Positions 16,442 to 25,960 of a DNA stretch of 64,000 bases are shown piece after piece; within the stretch, counting starts at the first letter, position 1; each line of letters starts with the position of its first letter. The DNA is taken from NCBI RefSeq assembly GCF_000429105.1, contig NZ_AUBF01000006.1:124001-188000 (forward strand), in the 5' to 3' direction. A model generated the notes under the pieces. It was not told the origin of the DNA. It was given only the letters and a program-made list of their open reading frames with translations, and searched no databases. Position numbers and translations under genes: made by a program. Source of the DNA: Schaalia suimastitidis DSM 15538 (GTDB lineage: Bacteria > Actinomycetota > Actinomycetes > Actinomycetales > Actinomycetaceae).

Positions 16442-18728
16442 CCATTTCTCCATCTGTTGCCCCAGCTACGCGTCGTTTTCTGCGAAGCGACCGCACGATA
16501 CCTAACACAAAGAGGATAGCGACCACACCAGCAGTGCCAGCGGTGACGGTGTCTTCCCATGTTGCGCGCAAACGGACATCAACCTTTGAACTCTCATCCA
16601 AGACCGTACCATCAGCAGTGCGCACAACATAGGTCACCGAAATATCGCCCGATCCGATCGCTTCAACCGGTACATCAACGGTGATGGCACCCGATTGTGG
16701 AATCGTCACCTGCGTTGAGGATGACACGCGTAGACGTGGATCTGAAGGATCCAGAGTCACCGTGACGTTAACGGGCCACGGTGACGTATTGCGTACACGC
16801 ACCGGAAAATTCGCCTGCTTATTAATCACGTTGACTGTGTCTGACGGTTCAGCTTTCACAGCAGTGCGTAGCGTATCAAGGTCCTTGACGACGGTAGTAG
16901 TGCGCGAACTGCGGGTCGCCTCGTCAATACCTGCCGCCAAGGCAGCACTGATTCGGCCAGTGAGTACTACCTGTGCGTCGTCAGCATCTACCAAAGCATC
17001 ACGGACTGGGAGGGCCGCCGTTTGTGCCTGGTCAAGTGCGACAAGTGACTGGTAATCCTGCTCGCTGAAAACGCCTTCAGCTACAGGTGTGCGCATGACA
17101 TCAGTTGATTCAAGTGCAGCGAAGTCGGTGAGGGATGTCGGGCTCACCCATCGGGGTGACAGCAATGTCTGAAGGCGTTCAACGAGGTCACGGTCCACAG
17201 TTGTTGTGCGCGGTAGTGGCACAAAGACCGAACGCACTGTCAACGCTGAATTGCGTGACAGGAGCGTCGTGAGTGCCGTCAAGGTTTGATGCTGGTCAAA
17301 ATGTTGGGAGGCCGACGTTGGCGCATATGCCACCAGGTCTACTACCTCACTGAGCGAGGACAGCACGGTGGTGGCGCCCACCGTGTCACGATCGGCACTT
17401 ACCACTGATTGGCCTGAAGCGGGGTCAATTTGTACTCGAGAAGCTGCGATCACAGAGTCGTCACTTTGTGGACGAGCCTGGCCGGGTGGGGCAATCACCA
17501 CATGAGAACCTGCTCGACTCAAAAGTCCCAACGACAGTGACGTATTTGGCCACAAGACTTGACTATTGACATCTGGAGCTGAAGCAATGCGGCTTGTGCT
17601 GGTAGTGCTTTCCTGTTCATTGAGGTAGTTGACGAAGGCGTTGAGGGGGGTCGCCAGGTCACGCCTTGTCGATTCCACATTGCTCCACAGTTGGGCGGAG
17701 GCGTGGGCGCCTACGACACCTGTATCTGCATCATGCAAAGGTAACGCGATGACGTTTTGCGCCGTGGACAATACCTGTATCCATGCGCTTTTCTCGTTGG
17801 AGGACAGGGATTCAGCTGACGCGGTTGCGGTATAGGCGTTGACTTGCGCAGTGCTTTGTGTCTCCTGGGTATTACTGGCAGTATCAATACTGCCCAGAGG
17901 GTCACTAATGGGATCAACGCGTGGAATAACGGCAGGATCAATGGCGATGGAAACACCAGCAAGGCGCGCTAAACTCATCATCGCTGAACGGGAATGATCG
18001 TCTTTAAATACGGTAGCAGGTTCATTTGCTGAGGTGGCAGCCACAGAGGTCAATGACATGGTCCACGGCAAGACGACACTGACTGACGTTTTGGCAACCT
18101 CAGAACCAGGGTCCCACAGGAGGAGGCTGCGATCGGCACCGCTGATCCCTTGACTGCTGACAGTCAGAGAAAGGCCACGTGCACCCCATTGGTTCGTATT
18201 CGTCAGGCGCAGTGTATCTGTGGGAATGGTGAAGGTGAATTCGCGGCTGGCATCTGCTTCGATGGTGTCAATCGTTGTCTGCCACGCTGTGACGCCAGCG
18301 TCGGCGGTGCCTTCGAGGTAGGCGTCGATATCAGCCAGTGCAGTCATCGCATAGGACTGGACGGCTACGGTGACCTGCGCCGACGTGAGGCGCGTTGTGG
18401 TGGTATTGGTGATTGTCGCAGTAAGGCTCACCTGCGTTTCTGTGGTGATCACGCTGGGATTTTGTCCTGTGATGCGCACAGCAATACCGTTGTCGAATTG
18501 GCCTTCGTTTGTCGCCAAGAGTGCTGGGGATACATCTTCGGTGGCGGCAGATGTCGTGGACGCAATTGCCGAGGCGGTGGCGCCGGTGACGGGTGAAGGA
18601 AGGGTCGAGGCGGTGGCAGCCAATGCCGATAGCGGCGCCGCGGACACAATGAGTACCAGCAGCAGCATAACAATGCGCGCCTGCCAGCGAGGTGCTGCGG
18701 GAAGGTGAGTGCATCGACGACAATACAT
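16434..18728 (-). CDS. DUF6049 membrane-anchored protein
   Basis: A 764-residue exported protein: signal sequence (IVMLLLVLIVSAAPLSALA), a large beta-rich exterior with Thr/Ser-rich stretches, and a single C-terminal helix (AGTAGVVAILFVLGIV) followed by a basic RSLRRKRR tail in the cytoplasm. It is the counterpart of the mycobacterial Rv3909-type protein that lies in the same place between the Nudix gene and murJ. That position points to cell-envelope assembly, but no activity is established by the sequence. Its ATG is 2 bp after the Nudix stop codon, and its end overlaps murJ by 8 bp, so the three are translationally coupled. Confidence 0.85.
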   Translation of the reverse strand: MYCRRCTHLPAAPRWQARIVMLLLVLIVSAAPLSALAATASTLPSPVTGATASAIASTTSAATEDVSPALLATNEGQFDNGIAVRITGQNPSVITTETQVSLTATITNTTTTRLTSAQVTVAVQSYAMTALADIDAYLEGTADAGVTAWQTTIDTIEADASREFTFTIPTDTLRLTNTNQWGARGLSLTVSSQGISGADRSLLLWDPGSEVAKTSVSVVLPWTMSLTSVAATSANEPATVFKDDHSRSAMMSLARLAGVSIAIDPAVIPRVDPISDPLGSIDTASNTQETQSTAQVNAYTATASAESLSSNEKSAWIQVLSTAQNVIALPLHDADTGVVGAHASAQLWSNVESTRRDLATPLNAFVNYLNEQESTTSTSRIASAPDVNSQVLWPNTSLSLGLLSRAGSHVVIAPPGQARPQSDDSVIAASRVQIDPASGQSVVSADRDTVGATTVLSSLSEVVDLVAYAPTSASQHFDQHQTLTALTTLLSRNSALTVRSVFVPLPRTTTVDRDLVERLQTLLSPRWVSPTSLTDFAALESTDVMRTPVAEGVFSEQDYQSLVALDQAQTAALPVRDALVDADDAQVVLTGRISAALAAGIDEATRSSRTTTVVKDLDTLRTAVKAEPSDTVNVINKQANFPVRVRNTSPWPVNVTVTLDPSDPRLRVSSSTQVTIPQSGAITVDVPVEAIGSGDISVTYVVRTADGTVLDESSKVDVRLRATWEDTVTAGTAGVVAILFVLGIVRSLRRKRRVAGATDGEMDE

Positions 18729-18730
18729 GG

Positions 18731-19264
18731 TTAGTCCCGATAAAGAAGATCGAGAGCGATACCGACGATGCGCCGCTCATTGGGATATGCCAGGAGCCGT
18801 GATACGTCTTTCAGTGGAAGCCATGCGGCCTCTTCGGCTTCATGGTCAGGGTCGCCATCGACTGAGATTGTGCCGCCGTTATAGGCCATCAGGTAGTGAT
18901 GGACGACTTTGTGAACGCGCCGGTCAGGGCTGGAAAACCAGTAGTCGATGGAGGCGAGGTGGCGAATAATCCGCCCTTGAATACCGGTTTCTTCACGGAC
19001 TTCACGTAATGCAGCAGCTTCTGCTGTTTCGCCGACCTCTAAGTGGCCTTTCGGGAGACACCATTCCATGCGCCCTGTCCTATTACGTCGTGCAATCAGC
19101 GCAGCATAAGGAATACCGTCACGCACATCAACAACAATGCCACCAGCAGAGGTTTCTGAGGACACGGGTAGTGATGAGGTATGCGAATGGTAAGCCCGCG
19201 ACGAGGTATGACGACGCGGGGGTCGAGGAACCCCTAGGCGACGGTCACGTTGGCGGGCAGACAT
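18731..19264 (-). CDS. Nudix hydrolase (MutT4-like)
   Basis: A 177-residue Nudix pyrophosphatase. The Nudix box is complete at residues 73-95: GHLEVGE, seven residues, then REVREETGI. About 40 basic, Ser-rich residues precede the domain, as in actinobacterial homologues next to cca. Substrates in this branch include nucleoside diphosphate derivatives; the true substrate is not shown by sequence. It is the first gene of the minus-strand unit with DUF6049 and murJ, and is divergent from cca across a 167-bp shared promoter region. Confidence 0.92.
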   Translation of the reverse strand: MSARQRDRRLGVPRPPRRHTSSRAYHSHTSSLPVSSETSAGGIVVDVRDGIPYAALIARRNRTGRMEWCLPKGHLEVGETAEAAALREVREETGIQGRIIRHLASIDYWFSSPDRRVHKVVHHYLMAYNGGTISVDGDPDHEAEEAAWLPLKDVSRLLAYPNERRIVGIALDLLYRD

Positions 19265-19431
19265 GCCCCTAGTCTAGTTCGCGGCCGCCCACTTGCACGG
19301 ATCATGGGACATTCAGGTGTGATTGCCTGCAACAATGCGCACGAAAATACCGCTGTGTTGATCTCAATAAGTGGTTCCTTCAGCCACACGGTTGGAGGCA
19401 AAGCAGGTAAACGTGGCACCCTAGTGAGACG

Positions 19432-21009
19432 ATGACTACTGTGGAAACCTCAACAGGCGGCACCAACGCTGCAGACAACCGAAGCATCGCCACCTTGATG
19501 GCGAATGCGGCATCCACCTTTGCGCTTTTGCCACCAGATATCCTTAGGTTGGGTGAAATATTTGATGCTGCCGGTGAAGAAATTGCTCTAGTCGGTGGAC
19601 CGGTGCGTGATGCCTTCCTTGGGGTAGTGCCACACGATTTTGACTTCGCGACCAGTGCACGGCCTGATCGTACCGAGGCGTTACTTGCCAAATGGGGTGA
19701 GACGACCTGGGATATCGGCAAAGAATTCGGCACCATCGGTTCACGTCTTGGCGATCTCATTGTTGAAGTGACCACGTACCGTACTGACGCATATGAGGTT
19801 GGAAGCCGCAAACCTGAGGTCCATTACGGTGACACCCTTGAGGGTGATCTCACGCGCCGTGATTTCACCGTTAACGCTATGGCAATGCGTTTACCTGCCA
19901 TGGTCCTCGTCGATCCACATGACGGCCTCGTCGACCTTGCCGAATCACGTTTGCGTACCCCTGTCACTGCCGAACAGTCCTTTGACGACGATCCGTTGCG
20001 CATTATGCGAGCAGCACGTTTTGCTGCCCAGCTGGCTATCGACGTTGATGAAGATGTGATGAACGCGATGGAAGCGATGGCGTCTCGGCTCGAGATTGTG
20101 TCGGCCGAACGGATCCGCGCCGAATTAGAGCGCCTCATCACAAGTAACCACCCAAGGCGCGGCCTTGAACTGATGGTTCACACCGGTGTGGCAGATAAGG
20201 TCATTCCAGAACTGTCTGCCCTGCGTGACCTCGACGACGAACATCGGCGCCACAAGGACGTTTACGAACATACGTTGACCGTGCTTGAGCAGGCAATGGC
20301 GTTGGAAACGGATAAGGAAGGGCCCGTGCCGTGCCCAGATTTTGTGCTGCGTTTCGCTGCCCTCATGCACGACGTCGGTAAACCAGCGACACGGCGTTTT
20401 GAAGTGGACGGGTCTGTTTCTTTCCTTCACCACGAAAATGTTGGCGCGAAACTGGTGCGCAAACGCATGAAGGCACTACGGTTCGACAAAGCCACAACCG
20501 AAGCGGTGAGTCACCTCGTGGCATTACATATGCGTTTTTACGGGTATGGAACTAGCACATGGACAGATAGTGCTGTGCGCCGTTTCGTCACCGATGCGGG
20601 CGATCAACTGGAGCGGCTCTTACGGTTAACGCGTGCTGACTGCACGACACGAAACCGTCGCAAGGCCCTCTTCTTATCAGCAGCCATTGAAGACCTCGAA
20701 ACACGTATCGTCGAATTGCGTGAAAAGGAAGCGCTTGACGCCATCCGCCCAGACCTTGACGGGGCTGAGGTGATGGAAATCCTGGGATTGAGGCCCTCCA
20801 AAGCCGTAAAGATGGCGCTTGACTACCTGCTTGCCTTGCGTATGGAGCATGGTCCGCTGGGACATGACGCGGCGAAAGAGGCGTTGCTGCGATGGTGGGC
20901 GTCGGACGAGGTGCGTGCCTTAGCGCAGGAATACCAAGCTCAACAAGCAATGTGGGAAGCGCAGGCGGCAGCTAAACGGTCAAAGAGAAAAGGCACTGCG
21001 TCGTCCTGA
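19432..21009 (+). CDS. cca: CCA-adding tRNA nucleotidyltransferase with HD domain
   Basis: Adds or repairs the 3' CCA of tRNAs. The nucleotidyltransferase domain has LVGGPVRDAFLG and HDFDFATSARP (metal-binding acidic pair), followed by GDLTRRDFTVNAMA and DDDPLRIMRAARFA. An HD phosphohydrolase-type domain follows (FAALMHDVGKP, LHHENVGAKLVRKRMKAL). The length of 525 residues suits the actinobacterial class II enzyme. It faces away from the Nudix-DUF6049-murJ unit, a conserved actinobacterial arrangement. The C-terminus is rich in Ala/Gln and Lys. Confidence 0.95.
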   Translation: MTTVETSTGGTNAADNRSIATLMANAASTFALLPPDILRLGEIFDAAGEEIALVGGPVRDAFLGVVPHDFDFATSARPDRTEALLAKWGETTWDIGKEFGTIGSRLGDLIVEVTTYRTDAYEVGSRKPEVHYGDTLEGDLTRRDFTVNAMAMRLPAMVLVDPHDGLVDLAESRLRTPVTAEQSFDDDPLRIMRAARFAAQLAIDVDEDVMNAMEAMASRLEIVSAERIRAELERLITSNHPRRGLELMVHTGVADKVIPELSALRDLDDEHRRHKDVYEHTLTVLEQAMALETDKEGPVPCPDFVLRFAALMHDVGKPATRRFEVDGSVSFLHHENVGAKLVRKRMKALRFDKATTEAVSHLVALHMRFYGYGTSTWTDSAVRRFVTDAGDQLERLLRLTRADCTTRNRRKALFLSAAIEDLETRIVELREKEALDAIRPDLDGAEVMEILGLRPSKAVKMALDYLLALRMEHGPLGHDAAKEALLRWWASDEVRALAQEYQAQQAMWEAQAAAKRSKRKGTASS

Positions 21010-21157
21010 CCCAGCTAAAAGACATTGTCCAACGGGCGCGCCACGATATGACGCGTTAGAGTTTCTAGTAACTACTGGCCGCGGAGTGGATGAGCGCATC
21101 CGTTTTCCAGCGGTTACGTCGTCGAAATCGTCACGCCAATACAGAAAAGAGGTGCGG

Positions 21158-21976
21158 ATGATTCGTTTTGACAATGTGTATAAACGTTACGGTCACGGAC
21201 ATGTTGCTGTTGACGGGGTGACTCTTCAGGTTCCACAAGGATCAACGACCGTCCTTCTTGGCTCGTCAGGCTCAGGCAAAAGCACGCTTGTTCGCATGGT
21301 GAACCGCATGGTGGTTCCTGATAGTGGGCAGGTTTTTGTTGACGGAATCGATGTCGCAACCGTGGATCCAGTGCGCCTGCGCCGTTCCATCGGTTACGTG
21401 CTCCAAGAAGGTGGGTTGTTTCCCCATTGGACCGTAGTTGATAATATTGCGACGATTCCGCGCCTGGACAATATGCCCCCTGCTCAAGCGAGGGAGCGCG
21501 CCATGGAATTGATGGAACTTGTTGGCCTCGATACGAATCTGGCCAAACGCTACCCCGCGCAGCTTTCTGGTGGCCAACGCCAGCGTGTTGGGGTGGCGAG
21601 AGCCCTGGCAAATGAACCACAGGTTCTTTTGATGGATGAACCTTTCGGTGCCCTTGATCCGTTGGTACGTGCCGACCTCCAACGCGAGCTACGTCAACTT
21701 CAACACCAACTACACACCACCATCCTCTTTGTCACACATGACGTGGATGAAGCTTTCCTTCTGGGTGATCAGGTGGCAGTGATGCACCGCGGTTCGATCG
21801 CTCAAATGGGTACACCTACCCAACTCCTTGCCACACCCGACAGCCAATTTGTTGCTGACTTTATTGGCGCCACCTCTCACAGGAGACAACTACACACGGT
21901 CACGCACGCAGGTAAGGCGATTATCTGTGACGGCGACGGCAGGCCCGTTGGAACGCTGGATAGTCCACACTCATGA
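21158..21976 (+). CDS. opuCA: Osmoprotectant ABC importer, ATPase subunit
   Basis: Powers uptake of glycine betaine, carnitine or choline-type solutes. Walker A GSSGSGKS at 35-42, signature LSGGQRQRVGVARALA, Walker B VLLMDEPFGALD, and H-loop VTHDVDEA. At 272 residues it lacks the C-terminal CBS pair that many OpuA/OpuC ATPases use to sense ionic strength. ATG 21158 has AGAGGTG upstream; an in-frame extension to 21086 is unlikely. First gene of a four-gene unit, overlapping the next by four bases (ATGA). Confidence 0.9.
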   Translation: MIRFDNVYKRYGHGHVAVDGVTLQVPQGSTTVLLGSSGSGKSTLVRMVNRMVVPDSGQVFVDGIDVATVDPVRLRRSIGYVLQEGGLFPHWTVVDNIATIPRLDNMPPAQARERAMELMELVGLDTNLAKRYPAQLSGGQRQRVGVARALANEPQVLLMDEPFGALDPLVRADLQRELRQLQHQLHTTILFVTHDVDEAFLLGDQVAVMHRGSIAQMGTPTQLLATPDSQFVADFIGATSHRRQLHTVTHAGKAIICDGDGRPVGTLDSPHS

Positions 21977-22623
21977 ACTGGTTGATGCATAATTGGCTCA
22001 CCATAGGCGCATTACTGAGCGCACACCTTTCACTGGTCGTGCCATCGTTGCTGTTGTCAGCCCTCATTGCAGTGCCCTTGGGCCGCTGGGCAGGTGAGGG
22101 TCGCAAAGGCAGCGGAGTGCTACTGCGTGCCCTATCACTCATGTATGCCATCCCGTCACTGCCGCTCCTTGTGACTGTGCCAATCATTATTGGAACGGGG
22201 CTGCGTTCACCCGTCAATATGGTGCTGGTGTTGACCATATACGGTGTCTCCATACTTGTAGGACACAGCGCAAAAGCCTTTTCCGCCTTACCTCACACAG
22301 TGTTGGAGGCAGCTGACGCCATTGGCATGACGCGCCTGCGCCGCTTCTTCACCGTGGAATTGCCGTTAGCGACACCAACGATCACAGCTGGCATGCGCGT
22401 ATTGTCTGCCTCAACGGTGTCCTTGGTGACGGTAGGGGCTGTTATTGGCATTCAGTCGCTAGGGACTCTTTTTACCGACGGATTCCAACGGGGTATCACC
22501 ATTGAAATAATCGCCGGGATTATCAGTACCGCGCTGCTGGCACTATTCCTTGACGTAATGCTGATCGCGGCCACTCACCTGGTGACCCCCTGGCGCCGAA
22601 CAGAGAAAACGAGTGGCCAATGA
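21973..22623 (+). CDS. opuCB: Osmoprotectant ABC importer, permease 1
   Basis: A 216-residue inner-membrane permease with five to six helices and the BPD_transp_1 coupling loop (EAADAIGMTRLRRFFTVELPLATPTI). It overlaps the ATPase stop and the next permease start by four bases each, so the subunits are made in step. Two different permeases in one operon indicate a heterodimeric channel, as in OpuC. Confidence 0.88.
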   Translation: MNWLMHNWLTIGALLSAHLSLVVPSLLLSALIAVPLGRWAGEGRKGSGVLLRALSLMYAIPSLPLLVTVPIIIGTGLRSPVNMVLVLTIYGVSILVGHSAKAFSALPHTVLEAADAIGMTRLRRFFTVELPLATPTITAGMRVLSASTVSLVTVGAVIGIQSLGTLFTDGFQRGITIEIIAGIISTALLALFLDVMLIAATHLVTPWRRTEKTSGQ

Positions 22624-23288
22624 CGATCATTATCGACGCCATCGTGTGGATCGCCACAGCCTCGAATTGGACAGGAAGCGGCGGGATATGGGTACGACTC
22701 GCGCAACACCTCGCGGTAACGGCTGGAGTGGTGATACTCGCTTGCCTGATCGCGCTTCCAACAGGTCTGCTCATTGGGCACAGTCGGCGCGGAACAGTGA
22801 TCATTCCCCTATGTGCTGGCGCAGCCCGGTCATTGCCCACCTTGGGTTTACTTACCCTATGTGGACTGTGGGTGGGCGTCGGCATTACCGCACCATTTCT
22901 TGCCTTACTTGTCCTCGCAATGCCACCGCTACTTGCAGGGGCCTACGCAGGCGTGGCATCGGTTGATCCGAAAGTTGTTGAGGCAGCCAGAGCGATCGGA
23001 TTATCGCCCTGGCAGATCCTGCAGAAAGTGGAAATACCTCTGGCGATGCCGGTAATTATGGAGGGGATACGCTCAACGATCCTTCAGGTGGTTGCCACCG
23101 CCACCCTTGCTGCATACACCGCCGATGCGGGCCTTGGCCGTTTCCTCTTCACAGGACTCAAGACCCGCGACTGGCCGCAGATGTTGGCAGGAGCAATCCT
23201 CGTGGTCCTTCTTGCACTGTGTCTTGACGCACTCAGCCAGTATCTGCAGGACCGATACAGCCAGCGTCGACTCATTGCGACACGATAG
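22620..23288 (+). CDS. opuCD: Osmoprotectant ABC importer, permease 2
   Basis: A 222-residue permease, paralogous to the preceding one. The coupling loop is EAARAIGLSPWQILQKVEIPLAMPVI, and the C-terminal helix ends in basic residues. It forms the second half of the membrane channel. The substrate-binding lipoprotein follows after 15 bp. Confidence 0.88.
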   Translation: MTIIIDAIVWIATASNWTGSGGIWVRLAQHLAVTAGVVILACLIALPTGLLIGHSRRGTVIIPLCAGAARSLPTLGLLTLCGLWVGVGITAPFLALLVLAMPPLLAGAYAGVASVDPKVVEAARAIGLSPWQILQKVEIPLAMPVIMEGIRSTILQVVATATLAAYTADAGLGRFLFTGLKTRDWPQMLAGAILVVLLALCLDALSQYLQDRYSQRRLIATR

Positions 23289-23303
23289 CCCTAGGAGGGA
23301 CCC

Positions 23304-24221
23304 ATGCCTCGTCGCGCATTACTCACTACCTCGGTCACGGCCTTGATCGCAATCCCCATGCTTGCTGCCTGCGGTACCGCCGAGACACTCACTGCCGGAG
23401 AAGACGTACAGGACACGCTAGGCGCACCAACCATTGTTGTAGGTTCGCAGGACTACTACTCCAATGAAATCCTTGCCGAGGCGTACGCCACCGCTTTAGA
23501 AAACGCTGGATATTCGGTGAAGCGTGATCTTCGCATAGGTCAACGCGAGGTGTATATCAGCGAAATCAGTGCTGGAAAAATTGACCTACTACCCGAATAC
23601 AGCGGGAATTTACTCCAGTACTTCGACGCCAATGCCACGCAACGAAGTGCCGAGGATGTATATGACGCCCTCACACGCGCCCTGCCTGAGGGGATGCGCG
23701 TATTAGCGCAAGCTGAGGCCAGTGACCAGGATTCCTACGTTGTGACAAAGGCCCTTGCCCAAGCGCATGGGCTGGAGACCATCGACGATCTTCGCCATCT
23801 TGATTCAGTGACACTTGGAGGTAACGCCGAACTGGAACAGCGCCCTTACGGGCCAGCTGGCTTACTTGCCACCTACGGTGTTGCAGTGAATTTCACACCC
23901 ATTGAAGATTCCGGTGGTGCCCTCACTGTCAAAGCGTTGCGGGGCGGACAAATCCAATTGGCCAATATTTACTCAGCTGATCCTGTTCTGGCAGCTGGCG
24001 ACCTTGTTGTTCTCAAAGACACGAAGAACCTTTTCTTGGCATCCCACGTTGTCCCTTTGGTTTCCGACAAGGTGGATGCTGGTGCTGCTGAAGTCATTAA
24101 TCGGGTGTCAGCAGCGTTATCTGCCCAAGACCTTATTGACATGAATCAGCAATCTGTCAGTGAAGGGCTTCCGGCTGCTGCCGTCGCGCGCCAATGGCTT
24201 GAACGCGAAGGTGTGCTGTAA
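23304..24221 (+). CDS. opuCC: Osmoprotectant ABC importer, substrate-binding lipoprotein
   Basis: A 305-residue lipoprotein: signal TALIAIPMLAAC with the lipobox LAAC, so it is anchored at the outer membrane face. The body is the OpuAC/ProX type (TIVVGSQDYYSNEILAEAYATALENAGY; KIDLLPEYSGNLLQYF; QLANIYSADP) that binds quaternary ammonium solutes. Strong GGAGGG ribosome-binding site. It ends the operon; a small hairpin CCCATG/CATGGG follows near 24265-24281 and may be a terminator. Confidence 0.88.
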   Translation: MPRRALLTTSVTALIAIPMLAACGTAETLTAGEDVQDTLGAPTIVVGSQDYYSNEILAEAYATALENAGYSVKRDLRIGQREVYISEISAGKIDLLPEYSGNLLQYFDANATQRSAEDVYDALTRALPEGMRVLAQAEASDQDSYVVTKALAQAHGLETIDDLRHLDSVTLGGNAELEQRPYGPAGLLATYGVAVNFTPIEDSGGALTVKALRGGQIQLANIYSADPVLAAGDLVVLKDTKNLFLASHVVPLVSDKVDAGAAEVINRVSAALSAQDLIDMNQQSVSEGLPAAAVARQWLEREGVL

Positions 24222-24383
24222 GGACAGGCGTGCCGTGAGGGAGGGATGCGCCCATCGTGGGCACCCATGACAGCCATGGGACTAGAGGCCTATGCTTAAA
24301 GGGTTGATAAAGTGCGCCCGCCCAGGCGCCGAAGAGCCAGCAGGCGTGCGCTGTCCCCAGCGCGCACCGGGAAGCGAATATCC

Positions 24384-25853
24384 ATGACAGTCTTCACCCC
24401 CGCAATCGCCAGTGCCGACATCGGCGTCTACGGCCTTGGAGTCATGGGCGCCAACCTCGCCCGCAACCTCGCCCGCAATGGATACCGCACCGCCGTCTAC
24501 AACCGGACACTGGCACGCACCGAGAAACTTATGGCCCTACACGGCACAGGCGATGAAGGTACCTTCGTGCCCGCTGACGACCTCGCTGATTTTGTGGCAT
24601 CCCTGGCAAAGCCTCGTGTTGCCATCATCATGGTGCAGGCAGGCAGCGCCACCGACGCCGCTATGGAACAACTTGCCGCACTGATGGAAGAGGGCGACAT
24701 CCTTGTTGACTGCGGCAACTCCTTATTCACCGACACTATTCGTCGCGAAAAATGGGCACGCGAACGCGGCCTTCACTTTGTCGGTGCCGGCGTTTCTGGT
24801 GGCGAAGAAGGCGCGCTATGGGGTCCATCCATCATGCCGGGCGGTACCGAAGAGTCATACCGGCGCCTCGGGCCCATGTTTGAAAAAATATCGGCACACC
24901 ACGATGGCCAGCCCTGCTGCACACATGTGGGCGCTGACGGGGCCGGACACTTCGTCAAAATGGTGCACAACGGTATCGAATACGCGGATATGCAGGTCAT
25001 TGCCGAGGCCTACGACCTTTTGCGCAACGGCCTGGGTGCTACACCAGCTGAGATAGCCGACATCTTTACCACGTGGAATGCGGGAGAACTTAACTCCTAC
25101 CTCATTGAGATCACAGCTGAAGTTCTCCGGCAGGTAGACGCTGAGACAGGCATCCCCCTGGTTGACCTCATTGTGGATCGAGCCAGCCAAAAAGGCACCG
25201 GCAAATGGACAGTCCAAACCGCTCTTGACCTAGCAGTACCAGTAACTGGTATCGGCGAAGCCACCTTCGCGCGCGGTGCATCAGACTCCATGGTTCAACG
25301 TGAGGCAGCACGTACACTTGCAGGTGGCGACGTCGCATTACGTGTCGCTGATACTGAACGGGATGCCTTCGTTGAAGATGTCCGCCAAGCGCTTTTCGCC
25401 TCGAAGATTGTGGCTTACTCCCAGGGTTTCGACCTGATTACCGCTGGTGCCGTCGAATACGGGTGGCGTATCGACAAGGGGGCGCTCGCGGCCATTTGGC
25501 GACAGGGCTGCATTATCCGCGCCGCATTCCTGGACGACATCACCCGCGCCTATGCCGACGACGCTGAGCTTGCATTGTTGCTGGCTGCCGAGCCTTTCGC
25601 CTCTCGTATCCGTGACTGCGTACCTGCATTGCGCAGTGTCGTTGCCAAAGCGGCTCTCGCAGGTGTTCCAATCCCCGTATTCGCCTCGTCCCTGTCGTAT
25701 TTCGACACCATCCGCGCCACCCGCCTACCCGCTGCGCTGATCCAGGGGCAGCGCGACTACTTCGGTTCGCATACCTATGGGCGTATTGACAAAGCTGGAA
25801 CATTCCACACATTGTGGGCAGTTGCAACGCGCCCAGAAGAACAGTGGGACTGA
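24384..25853 (+). CDS. gnd: 6-phosphogluconate dehydrogenase (decarboxylating)
   Basis: Converts 6-phosphogluconate to ribulose 5-phosphate and CO2 with NADP reduction, in the pentose phosphate pathway. Seen: the dinucleotide fold GVYGLGVMGANLARNLA, VDCGNSLFTDT, the substrate-binding GAGVSGGEEGALWGPSIMPGG, FVKMVHNGIEYADMQ (catalytic lysine and Asn), and a C-terminal IRDCVPALRSVVAKAALAGVPIPVFASSLSYFD. At 489 residues it is the long, dimeric type. ATG 24384 has GGAAG upstream; the in-frame extension to 24312 is Arg-rich and unlike the family. Confidence 0.95.
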   Translation: MTVFTPAIASADIGVYGLGVMGANLARNLARNGYRTAVYNRTLARTEKLMALHGTGDEGTFVPADDLADFVASLAKPRVAIIMVQAGSATDAAMEQLAALMEEGDILVDCGNSLFTDTIRREKWARERGLHFVGAGVSGGEEGALWGPSIMPGGTEESYRRLGPMFEKISAHHDGQPCCTHVGADGAGHFVKMVHNGIEYADMQVIAEAYDLLRNGLGATPAEIADIFTTWNAGELNSYLIEITAEVLRQVDAETGIPLVDLIVDRASQKGTGKWTVQTALDLAVPVTGIGEATFARGASDSMVQREAARTLAGGDVALRVADTERDAFVEDVRQALFASKIVAYSQGFDLITAGAVEYGWRIDKGALAAIWRQGCIIRAAFLDDITRAYADDAELALLLAAEPFASRIRDCVPALRSVVAKAALAGVPIPVFASSLSYFDTIRATRLPAALIQGQRDYFGSHTYGRIDKAGTFHTLWAVATRPEEQWD

Positions 25854-25869
25854 TCTCGGTAAGGCACGG

Positions 25870-25905
25870 ATGCGGTACGTCGAATTGACCACAATTCGGG
25901 CGCAT
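25870..25905 (+). terminator. Nested hairpin after gnd
   Basis: ATGCG/CGCAT outer arms enclose CGAATTG/CAATTCG with a 4-base loop, followed by TTT. Probable terminator of gnd, about 17 bp after its stop. Confidence 0.45.
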
Positions 25906-25960
25906 TTGGCACAGTCGTCCTAGTCTGGAAGGGAATGTCCCCGGCGAAAGGCCAGTAGAC

